The translations under genes were made by a program, and so were the position numbers. From the NCBI RefSeq assembly GCF_016093275.1, contig NZ_JAEDAK010000014.1, positions 1 through 64,000 on the forward strand: a DNA stretch of 64,000 nucleotides. Reading direction: 5' to 3'. Below are positions 9,088-17,039 of the stretch, in pieces; the first letter of the stretch is position 1; each line of letters opens with the position of its first letter. The DNA is from Inhella proteolytica. Lineage in GTDB: Bacteria; Pseudomonadota; Gammaproteobacteria; Burkholderiales; Burkholderiaceae_C. The notes beneath the pieces were generated by a model. The model was not told the DNA's origin. It did no database searches and worked only from the letters and a program-made list of their open reading frames with translations.

Positions 9088-9873
9088 TTACATCTGCTTG
9101 AACAAGTGCAGGTAGCTGCGGCTGACGGGCAGCACCTCGGGCCGGTTCTTCAGGTGGATGTCGGCGGTCTCGTTCGGCCCGCGGGTGACATGGGCGATGG
9201 CGCGCAGATTCACCACCACCGAGCGGTGCACCTGCTGGAACTGCTCGGGGTCGAGCTGGTCGATCAGCTCCTTGAGCGGGGTGCGGATCAGGGCCTCGCC
9301 CTCGGTCCAGACCACCAGGGTGTACTTCTCGTCGCTGCGCAGGAAGCTGATCTCGTCCACCGGGATCAGTTTCAGCATCTGGCCCACCGAGGCCTTGATC
9401 CACTGCAGATAGGGCTGCGGGCTACCGCCGCGCTGCAGATGGGCGGCGATCTGCGCCAGCAAGGCTTCGGCGTTCGGGGCAGGCTCGGCCGCGGCCGGGG
9501 TCTGCAGGCGCTCCTGCAGGCGCTGCACGGTCTCGGCCAGGCGGGCCGGCTCCACCGGCTTGACGACGTAGTCCAGCGCGCCCTGGTCGAAGGCGGCGAC
9601 GGCGTATTGATCAAAGGCGGTGACGAAGACCAGGATGGCGCTGCGATCCGCCGCGCGAATGGCGCGTGCGGCCTCGACGCCGTTCACGCCGGGCATGTGC
9701 ACGTCCAGAAAACAGATGCGCGGGCGGTGGGCTTCGAAGAGCTCGACGGCCTCGCGGCCGTTGCGCGCCTCCGCCACGACCTGCAGCTCCGGCCAGGCCT
9801 TGGCCAGCATGCCGCGCAGGGCCTCGCGCAGCAGGGGTTCGTCGTCGGCAATCAGGGCGGTGATCGGGTTCAT
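9088..9873 (-). CDS. LytTR-family response regulator
   Basis: Cytosolic two-component regulator, 261 aa. The receiver domain (about residues 1-120) has the acidic pair in LIADDEP, the phospho-acceptor aspartate in ICFLDVHMPGVNG, the T/S in FVTAFDQYA and the lysine in YVVKPVEP. After a linker, a LytTR DNA-binding domain (about 155-261) shows IPVDEISFLRSDEKYTLV and FQQVHRSVVVNLRAI. The ATG at 9873 overlaps the stop of the upstream sensor kinase (ATGA), so the two are co-translated. AlgR-like regulators share this architecture; the target is unknown. Confidence 0.9.
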   Translation of the reverse strand: MNPITALIADDEPLLREALRGMLAKAWPELQVVAEARNGREAVELFEAHRPRICFLDVHMPGVNGVEAARAIRAADRSAILVFVTAFDQYAVAAFDQGALDYVVKPVEPARLAETVQRLQERLQTPAAAEPAPNAEALLAQIAAHLQRGGSPQPYLQWIKASVGQMLKLIPVDEISFLRSDEKYTLVVWTEGEALIRTPLKELIDQLDPEQFQQVHRSVVVNLRAIAHVTRGPNETADIHLKNRPEVLPVSRSYLHLFKQM

Positions 9874-10961
9874 GGCTTCTGAATGGGCAGGATGAGTTCG
9901 GCGCACACGCCATGGGGCTGCACTTCGCTGAGGTGCAACTGGGCCTGCGCCCCCAGGCTGAGCTGCAGGCGTTCGCGCAGGTTCGCCAGCCCGAGGCCCG
10001 GGCTGCCGCCCTGGCGCAGGCCGACGCCGGTGTCGCGCACCTGCACGCGGCAGCGCTGCGCCGCGCCCTCGCCTTCCAGCTGCACCGTCACGTCGATGCG
10101 GCCGCCCTCCTCGCTCGGGTCGATGCCATGGCGGATGGCGTTCTCCACCAGCGTGAGCACCGTCATCGGCGGGCAGATCAGCCGCTCGGCGGCGGGCGCC
10201 ACGTCGAGCGCGTAGGCCAGGCGGTCGGGCATGCGCAGGTGCATCAGTTCCAGGTAGGCGCGCACCAGCTGGATCTCTTGGCCCAGGTTGCTGGCTTCAT
10301 CGTTCAGGCGCGGCACGGCGGCGCGCAGGTAGGCGATCAGGCTGGACAGCACGGCCGAGGCCTTGGGCGAGCCGGCATCCACCAGGGCGCGCACATTGGC
10401 CAGGGTGTTGAAGAGGAAGTGCGGCTCGATCTGCGCATGCAGCAGGCGCAGGCGGGCGTCCAGCGCGCGGCGCTCCAGTTCGGAGCGCTCCAGCTCGAAG
10501 CCCAGGGCCTGGCTGCGCGCCTCGGCATCGCGCTGGCGGTAGAGCGCCGCCATGGCCACCAGCGGGCCCAGCACCAGGCCGGAGGCGGCGGTGTACAGAA
10601 AGCCCATCATCCGGGCCTCGCTCTGCCAGAAGGCCGCGAAGTTGCCCCCCACCGCCACCATGTAGACCACCAGGGTGCCCAGCGGCACGGCCAGCGCCAC
10701 GCCCACCAGCTGCAGCAACCAGCGCGCCAGCCAGCGCGGCAGGCGCCGCGGCCAGCATTCCAGGCCGACGAAGGTGAGCAGCGCCAGCAGGCCGATGACC
10801 ATCGAGCGGCCCACCAGCACCGGCGTGGGCGTGACGAACACCGGGCTCAGCACCAGTGCCAGCAGGGAGGAAATGCCCAGCGTGAACGTGACGCGCTGCG
10901 GGTTCAGCCCGCGGAAGAAGGCGCGCAGGGTCTGTGCATGCGTGGGCAAGGTCTGAGGCAT
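9870..10961 (-). CDS. LytS/AlgZ-type sensor histidine kinase
   Basis: Membrane histidine kinase, 363 aa, partner of the LytTR regulator. About five or six hydrophobic segments cover residues 20-165 (for example FTLGISSLLALVLSPVFV and RSMVIGLLALLTFVGL). A short coiled coil then leads to the His_kinase (PF06580-type) domain with the phospho-acceptor in LLHAQIEPHFLFNTLANVRA. The ATPase part has the N-box ENAIRHGIDP and the glycine motifs DTGVGL and GLGLANLRERL. The start ATG at 10961 (MPQTLPTHAQTL) is preferred over the open extension to 11036. No periplasmic sensing domain is obvious, so the signal may be sensed within the membrane. Confidence 0.9.
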   Translation of the reverse strand: MPQTLPTHAQTLRAFFRGLNPQRVTFTLGISSLLALVLSPVFVTPTPVLVGRSMVIGLLALLTFVGLECWPRRLPRWLARWLLQLVGVALAVPLGTLVVYMVAVGGNFAAFWQSEARMMGFLYTAASGLVLGPLVAMAALYRQRDAEARSQALGFELERSELERRALDARLRLLHAQIEPHFLFNTLANVRALVDAGSPKASAVLSSLIAYLRAAVPRLNDEASNLGQEIQLVRAYLELMHLRMPDRLAYALDVAPAAERLICPPMTVLTLVENAIRHGIDPSEEGGRIDVTVQLEGEGAAQRCRVQVRDTGVGLRQGGSPGLGLANLRERLQLSLGAQAQLHLSEVQPHGVCAELILPIQKP

Positions 10962-11051
10962 GGCGACACCATAGCCAAGCCCAGACGCCCTGGCGCGGCC
11001 CTTGCGATGAGTGACGAACCGCAGGGGCCGAAGCACGACCCTCGCCGGGCT

Positions 11052-11297
11052 TCAAGCGCGCAGGGCGCTCCCGCAGATGACCCAGTCCAGCGCCTGCTGC
11101 AGCGCGAAGCGCAGGGCTTCATCAGGGGTGGACCAGCGATAACCCTGGCCCAGGTCCAGTTCGCGGAACACCTCGACAAGGCGCCGATCCCGCAGCCGCC
11201 GCATCACCACCACCGCCGCCCCGTACTGGCCGCCCGCACGCGGCACGGCCACCGCGTACAGCCGGTGGTCTCCGGTATCGAGCTCCCTGGACAACAT
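11052..11297 (-). CDS. small conserved-looking hypothetical protein, 81 aa
   Basis: Not recognised. A short soluble alpha/beta-type sequence (HRLYAVAVPRAGGQYGAAVV, then LDLGQGYRWSTPDEALRFAL), with no signal peptide. Codon choice is like the neighbours, and it starts 91 bases upstream of the kinase on the same strand. The overlapping frames have no better candidate. The ATG is at 11297. Confidence 0.5.
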   Translation of the reverse strand: MLSRELDTGDHRLYAVAVPRAGGQYGAAVVVMRRLRDRRLVEVFRELDLGQGYRWSTPDEALRFALQQALDWVICGSALRA

Positions 11298-11535
11298 TCG
11301 CTAACAAGCCCCGCAAAGGGAGCCGATGCTGCCCGCGCACGCCCGGGGCGGACATCCGACAAATGGGGGATGGGGTTCTCCCGTGGAGACCCGCTTGCCG
11401 AGGGGCCTACCCGGCTGCGGCGCCCCCACAGAAACCCCAGTGGCTCTCGCCATGAGCCAGTGCCTGCCTACTCTGGGTTCAAGCAGCCGCCCCGCCAGGA
11501 GAACCGGGTATTGCCTTGAGGCGCCGACTTAAAGT

Positions 11536-11553
11536 ACTGTATGCCCATACAGT
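11536..11553. promoter_or_regulatory. LexA (SOS) box
   Basis: actgtatgcccatacagt is a perfect 8+8 inverted repeat around cc and fits the CTGT-N8-ACAG LexA consensus of beta/gammaproteobacteria exactly. It lies 148 bases upstream of the first small gene of the run 11701-12545. It sits in the otherwise gene-free stretch 11298-11700, where I see nothing else definite. A 30-codon frame that starts inside the box (11540) has no ribosome-binding site and is not called. Confidence 0.72.
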
Positions 11554-11700
11554 TTCACGCAAGCACTCACCAGGCACCTGGCGTACGCGCTGACCGAGCG
11601 GCGGGGGCACTGGCGAGTTTGCGGAAGTCTTGATGGAGCGGATCGACGGGGTTCCCCACCGCAAGGGAACGCACGTCGAGGCCGGAAAGGAGAACCAGGA

Positions 11701-11781
11701 ATGAATGCGTTCAGACAGCACTACCGTCCCGCCCGCAAGGAGCTGCCCCCATGGCTGCGCCGCATCTGGGCCTGGCTTTGA
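11701..11781 (+). CDS. 26-residue basic/aromatic peptide, first gene behind the LexA box
   Basis: ATG at 11701 is preceded by a strong ribosome-binding site (ggaaaggagaaccagga). The product is MNAFRQHYRPARKELPPWLR followed by RIWAWL: basic and then tryptophan-rich, with no homology recognised. Its 3' part contains the ribosome-binding site and start of the next gene, so it may be a leader peptide for coupling or a functional microprotein. It may lie on a LexA-controlled transcript, by position. Confidence 0.45.
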   Translation: MNAFRQHYRPARKELPPWLRRIWAWL

Positions 11782-11981
11782 ACCCGCCCGCGGGGCATGG
11801 CGGCGGAGGCGCCAGCTGGGCCGGCAGGCGCGGCCCCTGCCGAACCTGCCGCTTCTTCGGCGGCTACTCGCGCAGCGGCGCGCAGGCGTGGTGCCTGCGG
11901 GAATTGCCCATGAAGGTGCTGTGGATGGAGCCCGCCCAAGGCTGCCAGGCCCATGCGGCGCGCGAGCGCGTGGCGGCTTGA
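11751..11981 (+). CDS. small cysteine-containing protein, 76 aa
   Basis: ATG at 11751 has aaggag eight bases upstream and overlaps the end of the 26-codon gene in another frame. The conserved-looking core is GPCRTCRFFGGYSR, then WCLRE and a GC before the end: a CxxC - C - C arrangement that could bind zinc or an iron-sulphur cluster. The N-terminus is Gly/Ala-rich and weakly constrained. Function unknown. It is the second gene of a four-gene run that follows a LexA box. Confidence 0.5.
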   Translation: MAAPHLGLALNPPAGHGGGGASWAGRRGPCRTCRFFGGYSRSGAQAWCLRELPMKVLWMEPAQGCQAHAARERVAA

Positions 11982-11997
11982 GCGCGAGGAGACCTTG

Positions 11998-12360
11998 ATG
12001 AGCTTCCGTACCCCGGCCGACTTCTCGGCGAAGCTGCTCCGCTTGGTGGCGGTGACGAGCCGCTCCGAAGCCACCGAGGCTGCGTTGCGCTGGGCCCGCC
12101 AGCACCGGCGCGGGCGGGCCTGGCTTCTGGATCTGCAGGCGCAGCCGGAGGCTCAGGACCTTGCCCCCCTGGCGGATTCACCGCGCGCCCTGAGCCGCGC
12201 CCTGGTGCGCCTGCTGCTGGAAGGGAAGGCACCCGTCGATTCATTACCCACCGAGCCGGCCATCCCGGGCTTGGACGTCATGGAGCTGCCCGGCTTGGAG
12301 TGGGTGGACCCGCCGCTTGAAAGCAGCGAACTGCCTGCGGCCGAGGGCACGCCGAAGTGA
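11998..12360 (+). CDS. hypothetical protein, 120 aa, in LexA-box run
   Basis: ATG at 11998 has gaggag seven bases upstream. The first 80 residues are helical (PADFSAKLLRLVAVTSRSEA, ALRWARQHRRGRAWLLDLQA) and the C-terminus is acidic and proline-rich (PLESSELPAAEGTPK). There is no signal peptide, cysteine pair or nameable domain. The next gene starts at a GTG overlapping this stop, so the two are coupled. Confidence 0.55.
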   Translation: MSFRTPADFSAKLLRLVAVTSRSEATEAALRWARQHRRGRAWLLDLQAQPEAQDLAPLADSPRALSRALVRLLLEGKAPVDSLPTEPAIPGLDVMELPGLEWVDPPLESSELPAAEGTPK

Positions 12361-12545
12361 AGGCGCTGCTCGCCACGGTGGTGCTGGGCGCCACGCTGCC
12401 GGTCTTCGGGCTGATGCTGCTGCTGGTCTTGATCAAAGCGCCTTGGGCGCTGCTGGCGCTCGCCTTCATCCTGGCGGCGGTGTGGCCTTTCCATCGGCAC
12501 GGGGCGGCGCAGCAGGCGGCGCGAGGGGCCGACTCGGTCTTCTGA
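12357..12545 (+). CDS. small membrane protein, 62 aa
   Basis: GTG start at 12357 overlaps the previous stop (GTGA). Two hydrophobic segments run back to back: about residues 3-25 (ALLATVVLGATLPVFGLMLL) and 28-43 (PWALLALAFILAAVWP), followed by a short polar tail. Size and position suit a small inner-membrane effector at the end of the LexA-box run. SOS-induced small membrane proteins that halt division or damage membranes are known in other bacteria, but nothing in the sequence proves such a role here. Confidence 0.55.
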   Translation: MKALLATVVLGATLPVFGLMLLLVLIKAPWALLALAFILAAVWPFHRHGAAQQAARGADSVF

Positions 12546-12565
12546 ATGCTTGCTGCCCAAAGGCG

Positions 12566-12718
12566 CTACAGGCCGCACAAGGCCCAGCCACTGGCCAACA
12601 CCCGCTGCAGATCCGCCTGCGTGTAGGCCAGGCAGGTGCCGCCCAGCATCAGCAGGGCCAGCGCCCAGGCCACCATCCGCCAGGCCGCCCTGCGGCTCGG
12701 GCCGGGTGGACGCTTCAT
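12566..12718 (-). CDS. single-span small membrane protein, 50 aa
   Basis: ATG at 12718 begins four bases after the stop of the MFS transporter on the same strand and ends at TAG 12566. The product starts MKRPPGPSRRAAWRMVAWAL and continues with a hydrophobic span (ALALLMLGGTCLAY), with a basic N-terminus placing that end inside. It is embedded in a longer open frame (to 12886) that is only a shadow of the transporter. It is probably co-transcribed with the transporter; function unknown. Confidence 0.5.
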   Translation of the reverse strand: MKRPPGPSRRAAWRMVAWALALLMLGGTCLAYTQADLQRVLASGWALCGL

Positions 12719-12722
12719 GGCC

Positions 12723-13967
12723 TCAGGCGGCCTGGAGCGCGAGCTCGGACTCAATGGAGCGATCCCGAATGGGCAGATGCAGGGCAATGGAAGCGAGCCC
12801 GAGCCCGATCGACAGGAGCCACATCCCGCTGTAGGAGCCGGTGGCATCGAACAGCAGGCCGCCCAGCCAGGCGCCCGCAAAGCCACCGGCCTGATGCCCC
12901 AGGAACACCAAGCCGAACAGGGTGCCCAGGTAGCGCACGCCGAAGATCTCCGCCAGCACGCCCGTGGTCAATGGCACGGTACCCAGCCATGTGGCGCCCA
13001 TCACGATGGCAAAGATCCACAGGCTGACGGCGCTCAGCGGAAGCAGGAAGAAGACCAACATCGCGGCCGTACGCACCCCGTAGAGGCCTGCCAGCAGGTA
13101 TTTGCGGCGGTAGAGATCCCCCAGGCGTCCGCAGGCATAGACCCCGAAGGCATTGGTCAGCGCAATCAGCGCGATCGCCGCCACGCCATCGGCGGCGCTC
13201 ATGCCGGCATCGCGCAGGTAGGCCGGCAGGTGGGTGCCCAAAAAGGCCAGCTGGAACCCGCAGCTCAGAAAGCCCAGGTTGAGCAGCCAGAAGCCGCTGT
13301 GACCCAAGGCGCGACGCAATACCGGGCCCACAGGCACGGGGGCCGCAGGGCCGCCCTGGTGGCCGGCTTCGGGGCCGAATTGGGGGCGGTCATCCAGCAC
13401 CCAGGCGGTACCGGCCGTCAGTGCCGCGCAGGCGGCCATGCCGAGCAAGGTGGGGCTCCAACCCATGCTGCCGATACCGGCCTGCACCAGCGGCACGAGG
13501 GCGAATTGGATGAGCCCACCGATGCCGCCTGCAATGCCCTGCGCCCAACCCCGGCGCGAGGGTTCGACCCGCCGCGCCAGCCCGCCGTAGACGACCGAGA
13601 AGGTCGTTGCCGTCAGCCCCAGGCCGATCAGCACACCCACGCCCCAACTGAGCCCCGCCGGCGTCGGGGCCCAGGACTCGATGGCCAAGCCCAGGGCATA
13701 CAGCCCGCAGCCCAGCACGATCACGCGCCGCGTGCCGAAGCGGTCAGCCAGCCACCCGACGACCGGCTGCAGCAGCCCCCACACCAAGGCCTGCAGGCCC
13801 AGCGCGAACGAGAAGGCTTCGCGCCCCCAGCCCCGTTCGCCCAGCAGGGGCAGCATGAAGAGACCCTGCACATGGCGGGAACCCATGGACATGCCCAGCA
13901 CCAGCCCGGCGCACAGCAGCAGGGCCCAGGGTTGGGAACTTGGGGATCGGGCGGAAGGGGCGTGCAT
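12723..13967 (-). CDS. major facilitator superfamily transporter
   Basis: Inner-membrane secondary transporter, 414 aa with about 12 hydrophobic spans and a longer loop near the middle (DRPQFGPEAGHQGGPA). MFS motif A appears as GWLADRFGTRRV after span 2, with an equivalent in the second half (GRLGDLYRRKYLLAGL). It resembles the oxalate/formate-antiporter-like (OFA) and YbfB/YjiJ-like MFS groups; the substrate is not deducible. The ATG at 13967 (MHAPSARSPSSQPWALLL) places the first span normally; the frame is open to 14114. A LysR gene lies 100 bases upstream on the same strand and may control it. Confidence 0.85.
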   Translation of the reverse strand: MHAPSARSPSSQPWALLLCAGLVLGMSMGSRHVQGLFMLPLLGERGWGREAFSFALGLQALVWGLLQPVVGWLADRFGTRRVIVLGCGLYALGLAIESWAPTPAGLSWGVGVLIGLGLTATTFSVVYGGLARRVEPSRRGWAQGIAGGIGGLIQFALVPLVQAGIGSMGWSPTLLGMAACAALTAGTAWVLDDRPQFGPEAGHQGGPAAPVPVGPVLRRALGHSGFWLLNLGFLSCGFQLAFLGTHLPAYLRDAGMSAADGVAAIALIALTNAFGVYACGRLGDLYRRKYLLAGLYGVRTAAMLVFFLLPLSAVSLWIFAIVMGATWLGTVPLTTGVLAEIFGVRYLGTLFGLVFLGHQAGGFAGAWLGGLLFDATGSYSGMWLLSIGLGLASIALHLPIRDRSIESELALQAA

Positions 13968-14067
13968 GGGTTCAGGTGCCTTGGACGGCCTGCGGGCCAG
14001 GGCCACCATGTTCCGCAAGGCCCCTGCCTTCTGGCCTGAGCAATGCAGCGGTCCGCCCCGCTGCCGC

Positions 14068-14991
14068 TCAGCTCTGGGCGGGCAGCTGTTCCTGCAGCCA
14101 GGCCAGAAAGGCATGAACCGGGGGGCGCTGCTCCTGCCCCTGGGCGATCACGGCCCGGTAGGTGCGCGCCCGCAGCACATGGGTGGAGAGGACCACCAGT
14201 TCGCCGCGGCGCACGCGGTCCGCGATCAACAGCTTGGGCGCGATCGCCACCCCGATGGACTGCACGGCGGCCTCGATGGCCAGGTGCAGATCGTTGCAGC
14301 GCATCACCACGCGCCCGGCGCTGCCGCCCGAGGCACTGCCCGCCAGCCACTGGGCCCAATTGGCCACCGGATGGTCGATCAGGGGCAGGTGGGCGGCGAT
14401 GCGCGCCGCGGACCAGCCCTCCGTCCCTTCCGCAAGCCGCGGCGAGGCGGCAGCCACCATGTCGTCGCACCACAAGGGGATGCTCGTTCGCTCGCCATCC
14501 TCCGGCCCGGCCATGCGCAGGGCGATGTCCACGCCCCCCGCACCCAGAGAGGCGTAGCGGTCGGTCGCCGTCAGCACCAGATCCACGCGCGGATGCCGCG
14601 CCAGAAAGCCGGCCAGCCGAGGGCCCAGCCACATCCGGCTCAGGGCCTGCGGCGCGGTGACGTGCAAGCGTGCACGGGCCTGCGCCGTGTGCTCGTACAG
14701 CCCATCGCGCACCTGCGCAAAGAACCGCTGCACGGCGCCGAGATAACGCTCCCCGGCGGCAGTCAACTCCAGCTGCGGGGTGAGGCTGCGCACCAGCTGG
14801 ATGCCCAGTCGGTCCTCCAGCAGCGCCAGCGACTGCGAGAGTGCCGAGGGCGTGAGCCGCAGTTCACCCGCCGCCATGACTAGACTGCCGCTGCGCCCCA
14901 GGGCCTCGAAGGCTTGCAGGCAATGCATGGGCGCCGGCAAGCCCATCGCCAGGGGCTCCGTGCCGGGTTGGAAACCTGATGTGCTGATCAT
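14068..14991 (-). CDS. LysR-family regulator, GcvA-like
   Basis: 307 aa. The N-terminal winged HTH (about residues 22-80) has LQAFEALGRSGSLVMAAGEL and LTPSALSQSLALLEDRLG; the effector-binding domain follows (LHVTAPQALSRMWLGPRLAG, VDIALRMAG). The subgroup with A-L-x-R-M-W-L and D-I-A-L-R resembles GcvA/AmpR-type members. Later starts at residue 16 or 22 are possible. It is divergent from a second LysR gene with only 33 bases between their starts, so they share control sequence, and it is co-directional with the MFS gene. Confidence 0.85.
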   Translation of the reverse strand: MISTSGFQPGTEPLAMGLPAPMHCLQAFEALGRSGSLVMAAGELRLTPSALSQSLALLEDRLGIQLVRSLTPQLELTAAGERYLGAVQRFFAQVRDGLYEHTAQARARLHVTAPQALSRMWLGPRLAGFLARHPRVDLVLTATDRYASLGAGGVDIALRMAGPEDGERTSIPLWCDDMVAAASPRLAEGTEGWSAARIAAHLPLIDHPVANWAQWLAGSASGGSAGRVVMRCNDLHLAIEAAVQSIGVAIAPKLLIADRVRRGELVVLSTHVLRARTYRAVIAQGQEQRPPVHAFLAWLQEQLPAQS

Positions 14992-15024
14992 GGGTGGCTG
15001 ATTGGAAGGGAAGGCGGGGCCGGG

Positions 15025-15894
15025 GTGAAGCAGAGTGCGTCAGCGCGACAAACCGGTGCAGACCTTCCGCTGCACGAACTGACGGCGCTCGAAGCGGTGG
15101 CGCGGCTCGGTTCGGTGCAGCAGGCGGCCGAGGCGCTGCACGTCACGCCGTCCGCCATCAGCCATCGCATCGCCAGCCTCGAACGCCGGGCGGGCGAGCC
15201 GCTCCTGCAGCGCGCGGGGCGCCGCGTCGCCCTGACCGCCGCGGGGCGGGCACATGTCGATGCCATCCAGGCGGGGCTGATCGCGTTCGCACAGGCGACG
15301 CAGCAGCTGCGCGAGCAGGAGCACCAGACGATCCGCATCGCCACCGCGGCCGCGATCGGCATCGACTGGCTGCTGCCGCGCCTGCGCGACTACCTGGGCG
15401 AACGGCCCCAGCTGAGCGTGGACATCCGCACCGTGGCGACATCGCAGTCCCTGCCCCCGACGCAGTGGGACCTGCTGATTCATTTCGGCGACGCCCCTGC
15501 CCGCGGCAGCCAGCGCATCCGGCTCTGCGAAGAGCATCTGGTCCGGGTGGCCTCCGCCACGCACGCGGCCACGCCGCGTGAGCTCCGGCTGGCCCAACTG
15601 GAGGACGTGACGCGAGGGCGTTCGCCTTCCCACCAGCCGGTGCCCGCGGGCGCGCAAGCGGTGTTTGACGACGCCTTGACGATGCTCGAGGTGGCGGCAG
15701 CTGGCGGCGGCATGGCCCTGACGACGCGCACCGCGGCGGCCGGACTGCTGCGTCAGGGGCGGCTGTGTGAGCACGGCACGCCGGTACGCGCCGCGGGGGA
15801 CTACGTGATGGACCTCTCCGAAGCCGGCCAGCTCAAGGCCGCGGCCAAGGACTTGTTCCGCTGGCTGTCGTCCCGAAGGCCTGTCGGGGGGTAG
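15025..15894 (+). CDS. LysR-family regulator, short effector domain
   Basis: 289 aa with a GTG start at 15025 and a purine-rich ggaagggaaggc upstream. HTH: HELTALEAVARLGSVQQAAE, LHVTPSAISHRIASLERRAG. The effector domain (IRIATAAAIGIDWLLPRLRD, WDLLIHFGDAP) is somewhat shorter than usual. Divergent from the preceding LysR gene across 33 bases, an arrangement suggesting mutual or auto-regulation. No metabolic gene follows directly, so its target is not evident. Confidence 0.85.
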   Translation: MKQSASARQTGADLPLHELTALEAVARLGSVQQAAEALHVTPSAISHRIASLERRAGEPLLQRAGRRVALTAAGRAHVDAIQAGLIAFAQATQQLREQEHQTIRIATAAAIGIDWLLPRLRDYLGERPQLSVDIRTVATSQSLPPTQWDLLIHFGDAPARGSQRIRLCEEHLVRVASATHAATPRELRLAQLEDVTRGRSPSHQPVPAGAQAVFDDALTMLEVAAAGGGMALTTRTAAAGLLRQGRLCEHGTPVRAAGDYVMDLSEAGQLKAAAKDLFRWLSSRRPVGG

Positions 15895-16056
15895 AGCGAA
15901 CCATTCCGGTGGGCGGTCCACACGCTGTGGGAGCCCGCCACCACTTGCTCGATGGAAAGTGGCGGCTCGGCGGGTGCCGCCGCGTCCGGCGGCGAACCCT
16001 CCTTCCGGCAGCGAGATGTTTGTGGTCCGATCGTTGGCCTTGATGGGCCAGAGTCC

Positions 16057-16257
16057 ATGAACGATCGAGCTGAACAAATCCGAACCGCGCTCGTGGACGC
16101 GGCGCTCCGCGCCTACGAGGAAGCCGGCCTTTGCGGGCTCTGCGCTGAGGGGCGTTGGGAAGCCGCTGTCAGCGCCCTGCGATCGCTCGACCTCGCGTCG
16201 GTGCCGCTGAGCGCGCCATCAAGCTTGTCTGCACCGCCCGAGAAGCCACGCGGGTAG
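16057..16257 (+). CDS. small hypothetical protein, 66 aa
   Basis: ATG at 16057. The N-terminal part is helical (MNDRAEQIRTALVDAALRAY), then EEAGLCGLCAEGRWEAAVSA with a CxxC, and a low-complexity Ser/Pro tail. I recall similar short proteins of unknown role scattered in Burkholderiales, often annotated from neighbouring acetyltransferases, but no function is known to me. It is the last gene before the island's left attachment copy. The bases 16258-17039 carry no complete gene; they hold the attachment repeat, an IS66 fragment and an NsrR-like site listed separately. Confidence 0.5.
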   Translation: MNDRAEQIRTALVDAALRAYEEAGLCGLCAEGRWEAAVSALRSLDLASVPLSAPSSLSAPPEKPRG

Positions 16258-16374
16258 CTGAGCATTCGCTCAAGCTGCGCTGAAGTCAGTCCCGCGGCGT
16301 CGATGAATCGCGGGGCGATTCAGAGTTGCAAAAGCGATGACGCGGAAATTGCGGAAGCGATTGCCTCAGAAGCG

Positions 16375-16400
16375 AAAAGCCCGCACGGGGCGGGCTTTTA
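16375..16400 (-). terminator. terminator copy beside the left tRNA-Ser fragment
   Basis: aaaagcccgc / gcgggctttt hairpin with loop acggg, almost identical to the tRNA-Ser terminator at 47896-47922 (loop acgag). On the minus strand it lies downstream of the truncated tRNA copy exactly as the intact one does, showing that the duplicated segment spans terminator plus tRNA 3' half. Confidence 0.75.
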
Positions 16401-16423
16401 AGTCCTTGAATGAACAAGGCATC

Positions 16424-16486
<63 letters not shown>

Positions 16487-16673
16487 TCGGAATGTGCATT
16501 AAGAACAAGTACTTAGGCACTTTTCGTCTCCGCATCTGTCCGCCTCGCACATTGAGCTCTTCATAGGGCGGGCCATGGCGAATTCAGGTGCATTGCGGAA
16601 ATGCTTCAGCCCCAGGAAGCCCCTTACGCCTCGGCTTGAAGACTAGGGTCAACAAGCCATCCGAATAGCGGAG

Positions 16674-16783
16674 GCAAGCAAGCCGTCATCGACAAGATCA
16701 CGCACGAGAACGCCATCCTCAAACGGCTGAAGTTCGCCGCCAAGTCCGAGCCGTTCACCGCCGAGCAAAAGAGCCTGTTCAGC
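16674..16783 (+). mobile_element. IS66-type transposase fragment
   Basis: One frame reads AVIDKITHENAILKRLKFAA followed by KSEPFTAEQKSLF, which matches the N-terminal leucine-zipper/helical region of IS66 TnpC transposases (H-E-N-x-x-L-K-R-L-x-F-x-x-x-S-E). It breaks off on both sides, so this is a remnant of about 35 codons. Its place just inside the left island boundary suggests past insertion and deletion there. Confidence 0.72.
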
Positions 16784-16910
16784 TCAAGCCATGGCGACGC
16801 TCGGCCGAAGGGGGCCTGCGCAGCTCAGGTTGCGCAGCCGGCCACTGCCAATACCACTTGAACTTTTCCGAACCAGCATGTGGCCGAGCCGTGGACGCTT
16901 CGGCCTTAAA

Positions 16911-16929
16911 CATGCATACTTTGCGCATC
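16911..16929. promoter_or_regulatory. NsrR-like operator 1
   Basis: catgcatactttgcgcatc has outer halves close to the NsrR inverted repeat (GATGYA ... RCATC) and nearly matches operator 2 at 27268 (catgtattctttgcacatg). It overlaps a possible -10 (catact, 16915) paired with tggacg at 16892, and lies 111 bases before the start of the PEP-CTERM protein gene that precedes sodC. Confidence 0.5.
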
Positions 16930-17039
16930 TTAAGTGCATGGCCTGCCACTGCCGATCGGACTGCGGGCAGAAGGTGCAGGGTGGCGCAGCAGCGCTCTTG
17001 CCCGCTGCCAACCCAAATTTCAAGACAACAGATGCTGTT

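Noticed and set aside
11540-11632. 30-codon frame starting inside the LexA box
   Set aside because: No ribosome-binding site and no features; its start codon is part of the palindrome.
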